A stretch of 64,000 bases of DNA, taken from Streptomyces sp. NBC_01381. Its GTDB lineage: Bacteria; Actinomycetota; Actinomycetes; Streptomycetales; Streptomycetaceae. The notes under the pieces were generated by a model. The model did no database searches. It was not told where the DNA came from and saw only the letters and a list, made by a program, of their open reading frames with translations. The first letter of the stretch is position 1, and every line of letters starts with the position of its first letter. Both the position numbers and the translations under genes were made by a program. The stretch covers positions 2,294,001 through 2,358,000 of the forward strand of contig NZ_JAPEPI010000002.1 in the NCBI RefSeq assembly GCF_026340305.1, read 5' to 3'. Positions 1 through 8,874 of this stretch are shown here, one piece after another.

Positions 1-1
1 G

Positions 2-703
2 GACGGCGGCCTGGAGATCCTCGGCCGGGCGGACGACCAGATCAAGATCGCGGGCGTCCGCATCGAGCTTCAGGAAGTCCGGTCCGCGATCCAGTCGCAC
101 CCCAGCGTCCGCGACGTGTTCGTCTGCGCGCAGGAGGACCGGTTCACCAAGGTCATCGTCGCTGTCGTGGAGGGCGACACGGGCGCCGAGCGGGAGTTGC
201 GCGACTACCTGGGCGAGCGCCTGATGAGCGTCATGGTCCCCGCGGCCTTTCTCTTCAAGGCCGAGCTGCCCAAGCTGCCCAACGGAAAGGTCGACCGCAA
301 GGTCCTCGCCGAGGCCGCGCGCCACCACATCGAGGAGCGCGCCCGGCGCGCCGCCGACGCGAGCACGGCCGGCCCGCGGGGCGGGTCGGTGGCCGAGCGC
401 CTCGAACGCATCTGGCTCTCCGTGGCCGGCGGCGGGGCATCCCTCGCCGACCGCGAGTCGAACTTCTTCGACGTGGGCGGAACCTCGCTGACCATCGTCG
501 TGCTCCACGCGGAGATCCAGCGTGAGTTCGGTGTGCGCTTCCCTCTGGTCCGCCTCTTCGAGCACGCCTCCTTCAACGCGCAGCGGCGGTTCCTCGAATC
601 CATGGCGAACGAGCCGAGCGGCCGCGTGCCCGGCGCTGCCACGGCCAGGGGCCGGGCCGGCCGTGGCCGCGTCCTGTCGGCCAGGCGCACCCGTCAGCTC
701 TAG
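2..703 (+). CDS. Non-ribosomal peptide synthetase, C-terminal adenylation/carrier fragment (5' end outside window)
   Basis: The reading frame is open from base 2, so this is the 3' end of a larger NRPS gene. The first residues (DGGLEILGRADDQIKIAGVR) are the A8 hinge motif of an adenylation domain. The A10 motif LPNGKVDR with its catalytic lysine follows at about base 280. A peptidyl-carrier domain comes next; its phosphopantetheine serine lies in FFDVGGTSL near base 480. The protein ends about 50 residues after the carrier with a basic tail, and no condensation or thioesterase domain follows. The loaded aminoacyl group is therefore probably passed in trans, most simply to the KS of the next gene, 36 bases downstream. 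The specificity pocket (A3-A6) lies outside the window, so the amino acid cannot be predicted. Confidence 0.93.
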   Translation, partial: DGGLEILGRADDQIKIAGVRIELQEVRSAIQSHPSVRDVFVCAQEDRFTKVIVAVVEGDTGAERELRDYLGERLMSVMVPAAFLFKAELPKLPNGKVDRKVLAEAARHHIEERARRAADASTAGPRGGSVAERLERIWLSVAGGGASLADRESNFFDVGGTSLTIVVLHAEIQREFGVRFPLVRLFEHASFNAQRRFLESMANEPSGRVPGAATARGRAGRGRVLSARRTRQL

Positions 704-739
704 CAACGCCCTCTTGTACGGCACCGACTAAGGATGAAC

Positions 740-3733
740 ATGGAAAGTGATGACGAGCTGATCGCGATCGTCTCGATGGACTGCCGACTGCCGCAGGCGG
801 GCAGCGTCGAGGAGTTCTGGCAGAAGCTGGTGGACGGCGAGAGCGCCATCCGGGACCTCACCGACGAGGAGGTCGCGGCGGCAGGGGTGCCGGAGAGCCG
901 ACGGTCGCGTACGGACTACGTGAAGCGGGCCGGGGTCCTGGAGGGCGTCGCCGAGTTCGATTCCACGTACTTCGGCTACTCCTCGCGCGAGGCGGATGTC
1001 CTCGATGTCCAGCAGCGCCTCATGCTCGAGTCGTCGGTGTCGCTCCTGGAACGGGCCAACATCGATCCGCACCGCACCCAGCAGCGGATCGGCGTCTTCG
1101 CGGGCTCGGGCATGAGCACGTACCTCTTCGGCGCCCTGCACCGCCCCGACCTGGTCGAGTCGCTCGGCGAGATGGTCGTGCGGCATGGCAACGACAAGGA
1201 CTTCCTGGCCACCCGGATCTCGTACAAGCTGAATCTGCGCGGACCCAGCGTGAACGTGCAGACCGCCTGCTCGACCGGGCTCGTGGCCGTGCACTCGGCC
1301 GTGCAGAGCCTGCTCCTGAACGAGTGCGACGCCGCGGTCGCCGGTGCGGTGTACGTCCGCGTTCCGCAGGAGTCCGGATATCCGTACCAGGTCGGCGGTG
1401 TGCTCTCCCCGGACGGTGTCTGCCGTCCGTTCGACGCCGGTGCCAACGGCACACTCTTCACCAACGGCCTCGGCCTCGTCCTGCTGAAGCGGCTGCGCGA
1501 CGCGATCGCCGACGGCGACGAGGTGCACGCAGTGATCGCCGGTTCGGCGGTGAACAACGACGGTGCCCAGAAGGTGAGTTTCACCGCGCCGAGCGTCTCG
1601 GGACAGGTCGGGGTGCTGGCCGACGCCCTGCAGCTCTCGGGCGCCAAGCAGACCGACATCACGTACATCGAGGCGCACGGCACGGGCACGGCGCTCGGCG
1701 ACCCGATCGAGATCGAAGCGATCAAGCAGGCGTACGGCTACGACGGTGCGCCCTGCGGCATCGGCTCGCTCAAGGGCAACTTCGGGCACCTCAACATCGC
1801 CGCGGGCATCATCGGCCTGATCAAGGCGGCGCTGGTCCTCAAGCACAAGTACGTGCCGCCGACCATCAACATCGGCGAGGTCAACCCGGCGCTCGACCTG
1901 GACGGTTCACGGTATTTCGTGACCACCGAAGGCCGGGCCCTTGAGAGCGACACCGAGAACTGGGCCGGTGTGAGCGCCTTCGGCATGGGCGGCACCAACA
2001 GTCACGTCATCCTCAAGAGCTTCGATCAGGCCCCGGCCGAGCCCGCCGAGCCGACCGCGGGACCGAGCATCCTCACCTTCTCGGCGCGGTCCGAAGCGGC
2101 CTTGCGGCGACAGGCGGACGCCCTCGCCGCGCACCTCGCCGCGGATCCGGACGCCTCGCTCGCCCAGTACGCGTACACGCTGCGCGAAGGCAGGACACGG
2201 CATCCCTTCCGCGCGGCGCTGGCCGTGGTCGACCGGGCCGAGGCGGTCGCCCGGCTGAAGGCCGAGCGCTACCACCAGGGAGCCGAGGCGGGGGCGAACG
2301 AGATCGCGTTCGTCTTCGCGGGGCAGGGGACGCAGCGCCGGGCCATGGGCGCCGTGCTCGCCGCGAAGAACAAGCAGTTCGCCCGCCGGCTCGACGAGGC
2401 GATCGACGCGGTGAACGCGCACACCGACTTCGACGTACGCGACTACCTTGGCCCCGACGGGCAGGTCGACGGCATCGGCACCTCCGTGGCGCAGCCGCTC
2501 CTGTTCGCCGTCGAGTACGCACTGGCGACCGCGCTCATCGACGCGGGCGTCCGTCCGCGCTACCTCTTCGGGCACAGCCTCGGCGAGGTCGTCGCCGCGA
2601 CGGTCGCGGGCGTCTTCGACCTGCCCACCGCGGCCGAGCTCGTCGCGACGCGGGCCCGGCTCATGGGCGACTGCCCGACCGGGGCGATGCTCGCTGTCGG
2701 CAGCCTCGAACCGTTCGCGGACCTGCTGGACGGCGGGCCCCTGGTGGTCGCGGCGACCAACTCCCCTCAGCAGTCCGTGCTGTCCGGCACCCACGAGGCC
2801 ATCGAGGCGGCCGCCGCGCGCGCCGCCGAGGCAGGTCTGCACCACCAGCGCCTCGCGACGTCGCACGCCTTCCACTCGCCGCTCATGCAGAACGCCGCGG
2901 ACGCGTTCCGCGACGTCCTGAAGTCGGTCGCCTTCCGGGCGCCGCGGATTCCGCTGGTGTCGAACATCACCGGCCGGCTGCTCACGGAGTACGAGGCCAA
3001 GAGCCCGCACTACTGGGCGGACCACCTGCTGCGCACCGTCGAGTTCACCGAATCCGTGGACACGCTGCGGGAGTTGGGGGTGACCCGGTTCATCGAGATC
3101 GGCCCCGGGCGGTCGATGAGCAACCTCGTCCGGGCCGGCTTCGGCTCCGCTGCCGCCTCGACCCTCGAACTGGCGCAGGCGCTCGGCGAGGTGGAGCACG
3201 AGGACGAGGCATTCGCGGACGCCGTCGCGCTCGGCTGGGCCGCCGACCCCGAGGTGTCCATCGAGGACCGTGCGAGCGCCACGCGCATGACGTCCGTGCC
3301 CACGTACGCCTTCGAGCGGCACATCCACTGGGTGGAGCCGACGCTCGGATACGCCGCGGGCGACGCCCAGAGCGTTCGTGCGGCAGGGGACGCGCCCAAG
3401 CCGTCGGCGGCGGCCGTGCCCGCGGCGAGCGACACCCGGGACGACGACTCGCCGCAGTCGGCGCCGGGCGGCGAATCCGACGAGGCGACCCAGGAGATCC
3501 GGCGGATCGTCGCGGGCATCTTCGAGAGCTTCCTCGGCGCGTCGGCGTCGGACGACGACCGCGAGTTCTTCGATCTCGGCGGCAACTCGCTCATGGCGAT
3601 CCAGCTGATCAACAAGTTGCGCGAGACCTTCGAACTCGACTTCTCCGTCCGGGACTTCTACGAGAACAGCTCGGTCTCGGCGACCACGAACGTGATCAAG
3701 GCACTACTGCTCGAGGAGCCTGTCCATGCCTGA
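740..3733 (+). CDS. Type I polyketide synthase module, KS-AT-ACP
   Basis: One extension module of about 997 residues. The ketosynthase (about 1-430) has active-site Cys near residue 177 in TACSTG and the two histidines in EAHGTGT and NFGHLN. The acyltransferase (about 515-820) has GHSLGE and, at about base 2868, HAFHS, the signature usual for malonyl-CoA selectivity. The carrier protein (about 920-975) has its serine in DLGGNSL. There is no KR, DH, ER or TE, so the expected product is an unreduced beta-keto chain, probably extending the aminoacyl group from the upstream NRPS. The start at 740 is preferred because AAGGA lies five bases before it; 734 is an in-frame alternative. The stop overlaps the next gene by 8 bases (ATGCCTGA). 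Confidence 0.95.
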   Translation: MESDDELIAIVSMDCRLPQAGSVEEFWQKLVDGESAIRDLTDEEVAAAGVPESRRSRTDYVKRAGVLEGVAEFDSTYFGYSSREADVLDVQQRLMLESSVSLLERANIDPHRTQQRIGVFAGSGMSTYLFGALHRPDLVESLGEMVVRHGNDKDFLATRISYKLNLRGPSVNVQTACSTGLVAVHSAVQSLLLNECDAAVAGAVYVRVPQESGYPYQVGGVLSPDGVCRPFDAGANGTLFTNGLGLVLLKRLRDAIADGDEVHAVIAGSAVNNDGAQKVSFTAPSVSGQVGVLADALQLSGAKQTDITYIEAHGTGTALGDPIEIEAIKQAYGYDGAPCGIGSLKGNFGHLNIAAGIIGLIKAALVLKHKYVPPTINIGEVNPALDLDGSRYFVTTEGRALESDTENWAGVSAFGMGGTNSHVILKSFDQAPAEPAEPTAGPSILTFSARSEAALRRQADALAAHLAADPDASLAQYAYTLREGRTRHPFRAALAVVDRAEAVARLKAERYHQGAEAGANEIAFVFAGQGTQRRAMGAVLAAKNKQFARRLDEAIDAVNAHTDFDVRDYLGPDGQVDGIGTSVAQPLLFAVEYALATALIDAGVRPRYLFGHSLGEVVAATVAGVFDLPTAAELVATRARLMGDCPTGAMLAVGSLEPFADLLDGGPLVVAATNSPQQSVLSGTHEAIEAAAARAAEAGLHHQRLATSHAFHSPLMQNAADAFRDVLKSVAFRAPRIPLVSNITGRLLTEYEAKSPHYWADHLLRTVEFTESVDTLRELGVTRFIEIGPGRSMSNLVRAGFGSAAASTLELAQALGEVEHEDEAFADAVALGWAADPEVSIEDRASATRMTSVPTYAFERHIHWVEPTLGYAAGDAQSVRAAGDAPKPSAAAVPAASDTRDDDSPQSAPGGESDEATQEIRRIVAGIFESFLGASASDDDREFFDLGGNSLMAIQLINKLRETFELDFSVRDFYENSSVSATTNVIKALLLEEPVHA

Positions 3734-4886
3734 GAATTCCTTCCTCGAAGCCGGTCAGCTGGCGAAGCTGAAGGAGAGACTGAAGTCGGGGACCACGAAG
3801 GCCCCCGAACCCCGCGCACACCAGGCGTCCTCCCCGTCCACCCTGCCCGACGTGGGTGTCATCTTCTTCTCGGGCCTCAGCGGCGACAGCGATCCCTATG
3901 ATCTGCTGCTCGAGGTCTCCCGCTATGTCGACGGCGCCGGATTCAGCGCGATCTGGACGCCGGAACGGCACTTCACCGAGGTCGGCGGTGCCTACCCCAA
4001 CCCGGCGGTCCTCGGCGCGGCACTGGCCGTGATCACGAAGAGCGTGCGGATCCGGTCGGGCAGCATCAACCTGCCGCTGCACAACGTGCTGCGCGCGGCG
4101 GAGGAGTGGGCGCTCGTCGACAATCTGTCGGGCGGGCGCGTGGACCTCGCGGTGGCGCCCGGCTGGCACGCGCGGGACTTCGTCCTCAACCCCGACGGGT
4201 TCGAGAGCCGGGGCAAGCTGCTCAACGAGGCGCGGGAGGAGCTCCAGAACCTGTGGCGCGGGAACCCCGTCGCGCGGACCGACGCCCTGGGCGAGCAGCA
4301 CGACATCCTGACCTACCCGCGGCCCGTGCAGCCGGAACTCCCGCTCTGGCTCACCTCGTCGAAGAACGCGGATTCCTGGCGGTTCGCGGGGGAGAACGGC
4401 CTCAACGTCCTGACGGCGCTCATCAACTTCGGCCCCGCCGAACTCCACAAGCGCATCGAGATCTACCGCGAGGCACGCGCCCGGGTAGGGCTCGATCCCG
4501 ACGGCGGTGTCGTGTCGCTGATGCTGCACACCTATGTCGGCGCCGATGCGGACGAGGCCGTGGAGCGGGTCCGGCCGGCCATGATCGAGTACCTGGGCTC
4601 CTTCGTCACGCAGCACGCGACCTCGGGCCAGAGCGAGTCGAAGGACAAGTCCGCGACGCTCCAGAACCTCGACGCCGACCGGGACGAGTTCCTGGAGATG
4701 GTGTTCCAGCGGTACGTCTCCACCAGCTCGCTCATCGGCGATGCGGACCGGGCCCGTACCACGCTGGAGAACTTCCGCTCGATGGGCGTGAACGAGGTCG
4801 CCTGCCTCGTCGACTTCGGGCTGTCCAAGGACGAGGTCCTCGCGAGCCTCGCCCGGCTCTCGCCGCTTCTGCAGAAGGGAGCCTGA
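3726..4886 (+). CDS. Luciferase-like FMN-dependent monooxygenase of the natural-product (MupA-like) family
   Basis: A 386-residue protein with the bacterial luciferase TIM-barrel signature. It starts at VGVIFFSG near residue 39, continues with WTPERHF near 78 and ends with the long helical region about residues 250-380. This matches the subfamily that occurs inside NRPS/PKS clusters, where it acts on carrier-bound or released intermediates using reduced FMN and oxygen. The overlap with the PKS stop indicates coupled synthesis, and the ACP-bound beta-keto chain is a plausible substrate (inference). It has no flavin reductase domain of its own; the separate reductase at 7001-7501 would supply FMNH2. 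Hydroxylation, Baeyer-Villiger insertion and N-oxidation cannot be told apart from sequence. Confidence 0.92.
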   Translation: MPENSFLEAGQLAKLKERLKSGTTKAPEPRAHQASSPSTLPDVGVIFFSGLSGDSDPYDLLLEVSRYVDGAGFSAIWTPERHFTEVGGAYPNPAVLGAALAVITKSVRIRSGSINLPLHNVLRAAEEWALVDNLSGGRVDLAVAPGWHARDFVLNPDGFESRGKLLNEAREELQNLWRGNPVARTDALGEQHDILTYPRPVQPELPLWLTSSKNADSWRFAGENGLNVLTALINFGPAELHKRIEIYREARARVGLDPDGGVVSLMLHTYVGADADEAVERVRPAMIEYLGSFVTQHATSGQSESKDKSATLQNLDADRDEFLEMVFQRYVSTSSLIGDADRARTTLENFRSMGVNEVACLVDFGLSKDEVLASLARLSPLLQKGA

Positions 4887-4889
4887 CCC

Positions 4890-5453
4890 ATGAAGACCTA
4901 CAGCTTCCAGGGCGTCCGGCCGCGTATCCACCCGAGCGTCTACGCCTTCGACGACGTCGTGGTGATCGGCGACGTCGAGATCGAGGCGGACGTCAGCCTC
5001 TGGCCCGGCGTGACCATTCGCGGGGACAAGGGACCCGTCCGCATCGGCCGGGGTGCGAACATCCAGGATCACGCGATGCTGCACTCCGACCCCGACTGCC
5101 CGCTGACCGTCGGCGAGAACGTCACGGTCGCCCACAGCGCGGTGCTTCACGGCTGCGAGGTCGGTGCCGGAACAGTCGTCGGCATCGGCGCGATGCTGCT
5201 CAACGGGGTGAAGATCGGGGCGAATTGCCGGATTTCCGCGGGCATCGTACTCGGTGCGGGACCCGTCTACCCGGCGCGGAGTCTCATCGCTGGCAACCCC
5301 GCGACCGTCCTGATGGCACTGAGCGACAGCGACGTGGCGGTCCTCGACGAGACCGCCGCCGAGTACCGGGAACTCGCGGACCAGTACCGCACCGGACTCG
5401 CCCGCGTCGTCGTACCGGGACACGAGCGATCCGAGACCCGGGCCGGTAGCTGA
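4890..5453 (+). CDS. Gamma-carbonic-anhydrase-like hexapeptide-repeat protein
   Basis: A 187-residue left-handed beta-helix protein. Imperfect hexapeptide repeats run from about residue 15 to 140. Three candidate zinc histidines are in the expected places: one in QDHAMLHS and two in VAHSAVLHGCEVG. The family (gamma carbonic anhydrase / CaiE / PaaY-like) includes carbonic anhydrases, thioesterases and acyltransferase-like members. Its role here is not known: it could supply bicarbonate for malonyl-CoA formation, hydrolyse a stalled thioester or transfer an acyl group. It starts 3 bases after the monooxygenase stop, and its stop overlaps the next start in TGATG, so it is part of the operon. Confidence 0.88.
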   Translation: MKTYSFQGVRPRIHPSVYAFDDVVVIGDVEIEADVSLWPGVTIRGDKGPVRIGRGANIQDHAMLHSDPDCPLTVGENVTVAHSAVLHGCEVGAGTVVGIGAMLLNGVKIGANCRISAGIVLGAGPVYPARSLIAGNPATVLMALSDSDVAVLDETAAEYRELADQYRTGLARVVVPGHERSETRAGS

Positions 5454-6217
5454 TGGGCCGTCATATCCACGGCGCGGAGGCACGGTTGCTGAGCCGATAC
5501 GCGCACGGCCACCGCAGCGCGCTCGTCTGTTTCCACCATGCGGGTGGGGGCAGCTCCGCGTTCCGCGGCTGGGCGGGGGAGCTCGCCCCGCACCTGGACG
5601 TGGTCCTGGTCCAGCTCAAGGGGCGCGAGGACCGCGCGGCGGAGCCGCTCACCGACGTGATCCTCGGCGACCTCGCCGTGGAGATCGCCCAGCGCATCTG
5701 CGCACTGCCGTACGACGACATCGTGCTCCTCGGTCACAGCATGGGCGCGACCGTCGCGTGGGCGGTCGCCGACGCGATCTGGGCGGTCTACCGGCGCCGG
5801 GTGCGGGTGGTCCTTTCGGCCCAGGCGCCGCCTCCGTACACCTCCCGCATCGGCGCGTGGTCGCCGCGGGAGGTCCGCGGGGCGGCCACCGTGGACGGGG
5901 GCGGGGCCGCCGACGCGTTCCACGCGGACCTCCTCGCCGCCGACCTTGCGTGGATGTCCCGCGAGTTCCCCACCCTCGTGCCCCGGTCGCTCCCTGTCGA
6001 CCTGTACTGCGTCTCGGCCGACCAGGACCACCTGGTGGCGCCCGACGCGATGGCCGGCTGGGCGTCGCTGACCACGCGGCACTTCTCTCAACTGACGGTG
6101 TCCGGAGGACACATGTACCTCCTCGCGGACCCCGCACCGCTGCTCGGGCTCGTGACGGAGCTCGCGGCTCAGAGCCCGACGGACGGAACGGACAGAGGGG
6201 CGATCGTTGTCCACTAA
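5453..6217 (+). CDS. Type II thioesterase (editing thioesterase of the NRPS/PKS)
   Basis: A 254-residue alpha/beta hydrolase of the GrsT/TEII family. FHHAGGG near residue 25 supplies the oxyanion region. The nucleophile serine is in LGHSMGA at about residue 96, and the catalytic histidine is in SGGHMYLL about 33 residues before the C-terminus. These enzymes remove misprimed or stalled acyl groups from carrier proteins. No integral TE domain is visible in the synthases in this window, so this protein could also take part in release (inference). It is coupled by a TGATG overlap to the hexapeptide protein and overlaps the next gene by 11 bases. Confidence 0.93.
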   Translation: MGRHIHGAEARLLSRYAHGHRSALVCFHHAGGGSSAFRGWAGELAPHLDVVLVQLKGREDRAAEPLTDVILGDLAVEIAQRICALPYDDIVLLGHSMGATVAWAVADAIWAVYRRRVRVVLSAQAPPPYTSRIGAWSPREVRGAATVDGGGAADAFHADLLAADLAWMSREFPTLVPRSLPVDLYCVSADQDHLVAPDAMAGWASLTTRHFSQLTVSGGHMYLLADPAPLLGLVTELAAQSPTDGTDRGAIVVH

Positions 6218-7004
6218 TGCAGGTGACCGTGCGGTTGTCCGTGTCGGCTTCCAGCGGAACACCCCGCCGTTCAGCTACGCGCACGCACCGACCGCGGAGT
6301 TCGACCCCGTCGGCTACTCGGTGGACCTGGCGCGCCTCGTTCTCGCCAAGGTCTTCGGCGGTGCGCACGCGATGCCGCCGCTGGAGGCCGTCGAGGTCAC
6401 GTCCTCCACGCGGGAGCGGCTGCTCGCGGAGGGGCGCATCGACATCGAGTGCGGATCGACGACGATCACGCAGGAGCGGCGGCTGCGCTCTGCGTTCAGC
6501 AGGCCGATCTTCCGCACCTCCCACCGGATCGCGGTGAAGCCCGGCGCGTTCGAGGTGGCGGGCGGTCCGCGGATCGTCGGTATCCAGGGGTCGACCAGCC
6601 AGGCCGCGCTCGAGAGCCGGACCGACCTGGAGTTCCCGTACACCTTCGTCGGTGTGGACTCCATCGGCGCGGCCAGGGACGCGTTCCTGGGCGACCCGGG
6701 CACAGGGGCCATGGTGGCGGACGAGGTGATCCTCAGGTCGCTGCTCCGGGGCGGCGCGGCGCACGAGGACATCACGCTCCTCGACGTCCGGCTCGGTGGG
6801 GAGTTCTACGGATTCATGATGCGGCGTGACGACCGGGAACTCGTCCGCGCCGTCGATGCGGCGCTGGACGAAGTGCTCGCATCCGACGCATATCCCGCGC
6901 TTCTCACCTCGTGGTTCGTCGACGAGCTCCCCGGTCTCGGGTTCGGCCTGGACATGGACCTCGCGGACGACACATTTGTGGATCGGAACAGGCAGGATCG
7001 ATGA
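6207..7004 (+). CDS. Leaderless family-3 solute-binding-like protein (glutamate/aspartate-binding type) inside the biosynthetic operon
   Basis: A 265-residue protein with the two-lobed amino-acid-binding fold of SBP family 3. The sequence ECGSTTITQERR near residue 75 is the ligand-contacting segment typical of GltI-type proteins, and MVADEVIL near residue 170 supplies the conserved acidic residue. It has no signal peptide, lipobox or membrane segment, and no ABC permease or ATPase is adjacent. The start is TTG at 6207, preceded by GAGGGG with 6-base spacing; no ATG or GTG lies in frame nearby. The gene overlaps the thioesterase by 11 bases and the flavin reductase by 4. A cytosolic amino-acid carrier or sensor, or an enzyme on this fold (the fold also hosts cyclohexadienyl dehydratase), are possible roles. 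Function is inferred, not recognised. Confidence 0.85.
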   Translation: MSTNAGDRAVVRVGFQRNTPPFSYAHAPTAEFDPVGYSVDLARLVLAKVFGGAHAMPPLEAVEVTSSTRERLLAEGRIDIECGSTTITQERRLRSAFSRPIFRTSHRIAVKPGAFEVAGGPRIVGIQGSTSQAALESRTDLEFPYTFVGVDSIGAARDAFLGDPGTGAMVADEVILRSLLRGGAAHEDITLLDVRLGGEFYGFMMRRDDRELVRAVDAALDEVLASDAYPALLTSWFVDELPGLGFGLDMDLADDTFVDRNRQDR

Positions 7005-7501
7005 ACACCACTGAAACCACGTTGCAGGACGCCTTCAGGGACGTCATGGCCTGTGTGGCCACGCCCGTCTCGATCGTGACGGCCATGTCCCGGGGCGGCG
7101 CTCCGTGCGGGGCGACGGTCAGCGCGTTCGCCTCGCTCTCGATCACTCCGGCGATGGTCATGGTCAGCCTGGACCGGAAGTCCAGAACGCTCGACGTCAT
7201 CCGCGAGTCCGGCCGACTCGGGCTCAATGTGCTCGGCGCCGACCAGGCCGACCTGGCGATGTCCTTCGCGTCGAAGAGCGTCGTCGACAAGTTCCACGGG
7301 ACGTCCTGGGACATCGACCACGGCGTTCCGCGCATCGCCAGGACCTCGGCGTGGATAGCGGCGGGCGTGGCCGATCTGGTGGACGGCGGGGACCACGTCA
7401 TCGTGCTCGGGCGCGTGGACGTCGCGGAAGCGGAGCACGTCGAGACCAAGGCGCCTCTCGTCTACTACCGCCGCAGCTTCGGAACCCACCTTTCGCACTA
7501 G
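7001..7501 (+). CDS. Flavin reductase (FMN reductase component of a two-component monooxygenase)
   Basis: A 166-residue protein of the HpaC/ActVB flavin-reductase-like family. The core begins with PVSIVTAM near residue 22 and includes the flavin-site segment GATVSAFASLSITP near residue 40. The C-terminal strand region VIVLGRVDVAE lies near residue 135. It would reduce FMN with NAD(P)H and hand it to the luciferase-like oxygenase encoded 2 kb upstream. The start at 7001 overlaps the preceding stop in ATGA. A longer in-frame start at 6911 would lie inside the binding-protein gene and is less likely. Confidence 0.92.
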   Translation: MNTTETTLQDAFRDVMACVATPVSIVTAMSRGGAPCGATVSAFASLSITPAMVMVSLDRKSRTLDVIRESGRLGLNVLGADQADLAMSFASKSVVDKFHGTSWDIDHGVPRIARTSAWIAAGVADLVDGGDHVIVLGRVDVAEAEHVETKAPLVYYRRSFGTHLSH

Positions 7502-7526
7502 GAACAAACGGAACGACGGAACACAC

Positions 7527-8831
7527 ATGAGAAAGCACGTCAGAATCGGTCTGCTCGGGTGCGGAACGGTCGGGGAGGCCTTTGCCGAACTGCTCGTCGA
7601 GCGGCGGGCGGCGGTCGCGGACGTATCGGACATCACCCTTGATCTCGTACGCATAGCGGTGCGCGATCCGGACAAGCCGCGTTCGTCCGCACTGGATCCG
7701 AAGCTGTTCACCGGCGACGTCCACGATGTGGTGAAGGCCGACGACGTCGATGTCGTGGTCGAGCTGATCGGCGGAACCGGGCCGGCCGGCGAACTGGTGA
7801 GGACCGCGCTGAGCTCCGGAAAATCCGTCGTCACCGCCAACAAAGAGCTCATCGCGAGCCAGGGGCCCGAACTGTTCGCCGAGGCCGACGCGGCAGGGGT
7901 CGACCTCTTCTTCGAGGCCGCCGCGGTGGCGGCGGTGCCTATTCTGCGTCCCATCAGGGAATCGCTCCTCGCCGAGGACGTGCGGCGCGTTGTCGGCATC
8001 ATCAACGGCACCACCAATTTCATGCTCACGCGCATGATGAGCGACGGCCTGAGCTTCGACGAGGCGCTGGCCGAGGCCCAACGGCTCGGGTACGCGGAGC
8101 CCGACGCGAGCGCCGACATCGAGGGCGCCGACGCGGCGTCCAAGATCGCCATACTCGCCTCGCTCGCCTTCAACCAGGCGGTACCGGTCGACGGCGTCAG
8201 CCGGGAGGGCATCGTCGGTCTCGACCGGGAGGACTTCGAACTGGCCGCCCGGTTCGGGTTCGTGATCAAGCTCCTCGCCGTGGCCGAGCGGTTCGCCGAC
8301 CCCACCGGCGGCGCCGATGCCCCGGGGGCGATAGGCGCCCAGGTCTTCCCGGCCCTGGTCGCCCGCGACCATCCGCTGGCAAGCGTGCGCGACAGTTTCA
8401 ACGCGGTGTTCGTCACCACGTCCGCCGCGGGCGAGCTCATGTTCTACGGCCACGGCGCGGGCCCCCGCCCGTCGGCGTCGGCGGTCCTCGGCGACGTCGT
8501 CGGCGCCGCGGACCAGTTGCTGCGCGGCAGGCACCGGCACATCCCGGTCGGCCCGACCGCGAGCCTGCGCCCGGCACGGGAGCTGGTGCACTCCTACTAC
8601 GTCCGGGCCGATGTGGACGAGGCGCCCGGCGTCCTGTCCGAGGTGACAGGGGTATTCGGCCGCCACGGCGTATCGATCCGAACGGTGGACCAGCGCGGAT
8701 CGGAACAGCAGGCGCGCGTCGTGTTCATCACCTTCCCGGCACCGGAACACGCGCTGGACAGCGCGCTGAGCGAACTGAGCGAGCTCGCGCATGTCCGGGG
8801 CGTGCACCGGGTGCTGCGCATCCATGCATAG
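7527..8831 (+). CDS. Homoserine dehydrogenase, cluster-borne copy
   Basis: A 434-residue enzyme with the full actinobacterial homoserine dehydrogenase layout. It has a Rossmann segment IGLLGCGTVGE near residue 6, then NKELI near 110. The catalytic segment has INGTTNF near 160 and ADIEGADAASK near 200, which carries the conserved Asp and Lys. A C-terminal ACT domain runs from about residue 350 (VDEAPGVLSEVTGVFGRHG). It reduces aspartate semialdehyde to homoserine with NAD(P)H. No threonine synthase or homoserine kinase gene, the usual neighbours of the primary-metabolism copy, is present. The position 25 bases after the flavin reductase instead suggests precursor supply for the NRPS/PKS product. 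The ACT domain suggests that feedback control may be retained. Confidence 0.94.
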   Translation: MRKHVRIGLLGCGTVGEAFAELLVERRAAVADVSDITLDLVRIAVRDPDKPRSSALDPKLFTGDVHDVVKADDVDVVVELIGGTGPAGELVRTALSSGKSVVTANKELIASQGPELFAEADAAGVDLFFEAAAVAAVPILRPIRESLLAEDVRRVVGIINGTTNFMLTRMMSDGLSFDEALAEAQRLGYAEPDASADIEGADAASKIAILASLAFNQAVPVDGVSREGIVGLDREDFELAARFGFVIKLLAVAERFADPTGGADAPGAIGAQVFPALVARDHPLASVRDSFNAVFVTTSAAGELMFYGHGAGPRPSASAVLGDVVGAADQLLRGRHRHIPVGPTASLRPARELVHSYYVRADVDEAPGVLSEVTGVFGRHGVSIRTVDQRGSEQQARVVFITFPAPEHALDSALSELSELAHVRGVHRVLRIHA

Positions 8832-8874
8832 CGAATCCATGCACAGCAAACACTGAAAGACAGGAAATCAAGGA

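Noticed and set aside
728..3328. Long minus-strand open frames opposite the PKS gene
   Set aside because: They are antisense shadows caused by high G+C codon bias; the + strand has clear KS, AT and ACP motifs.
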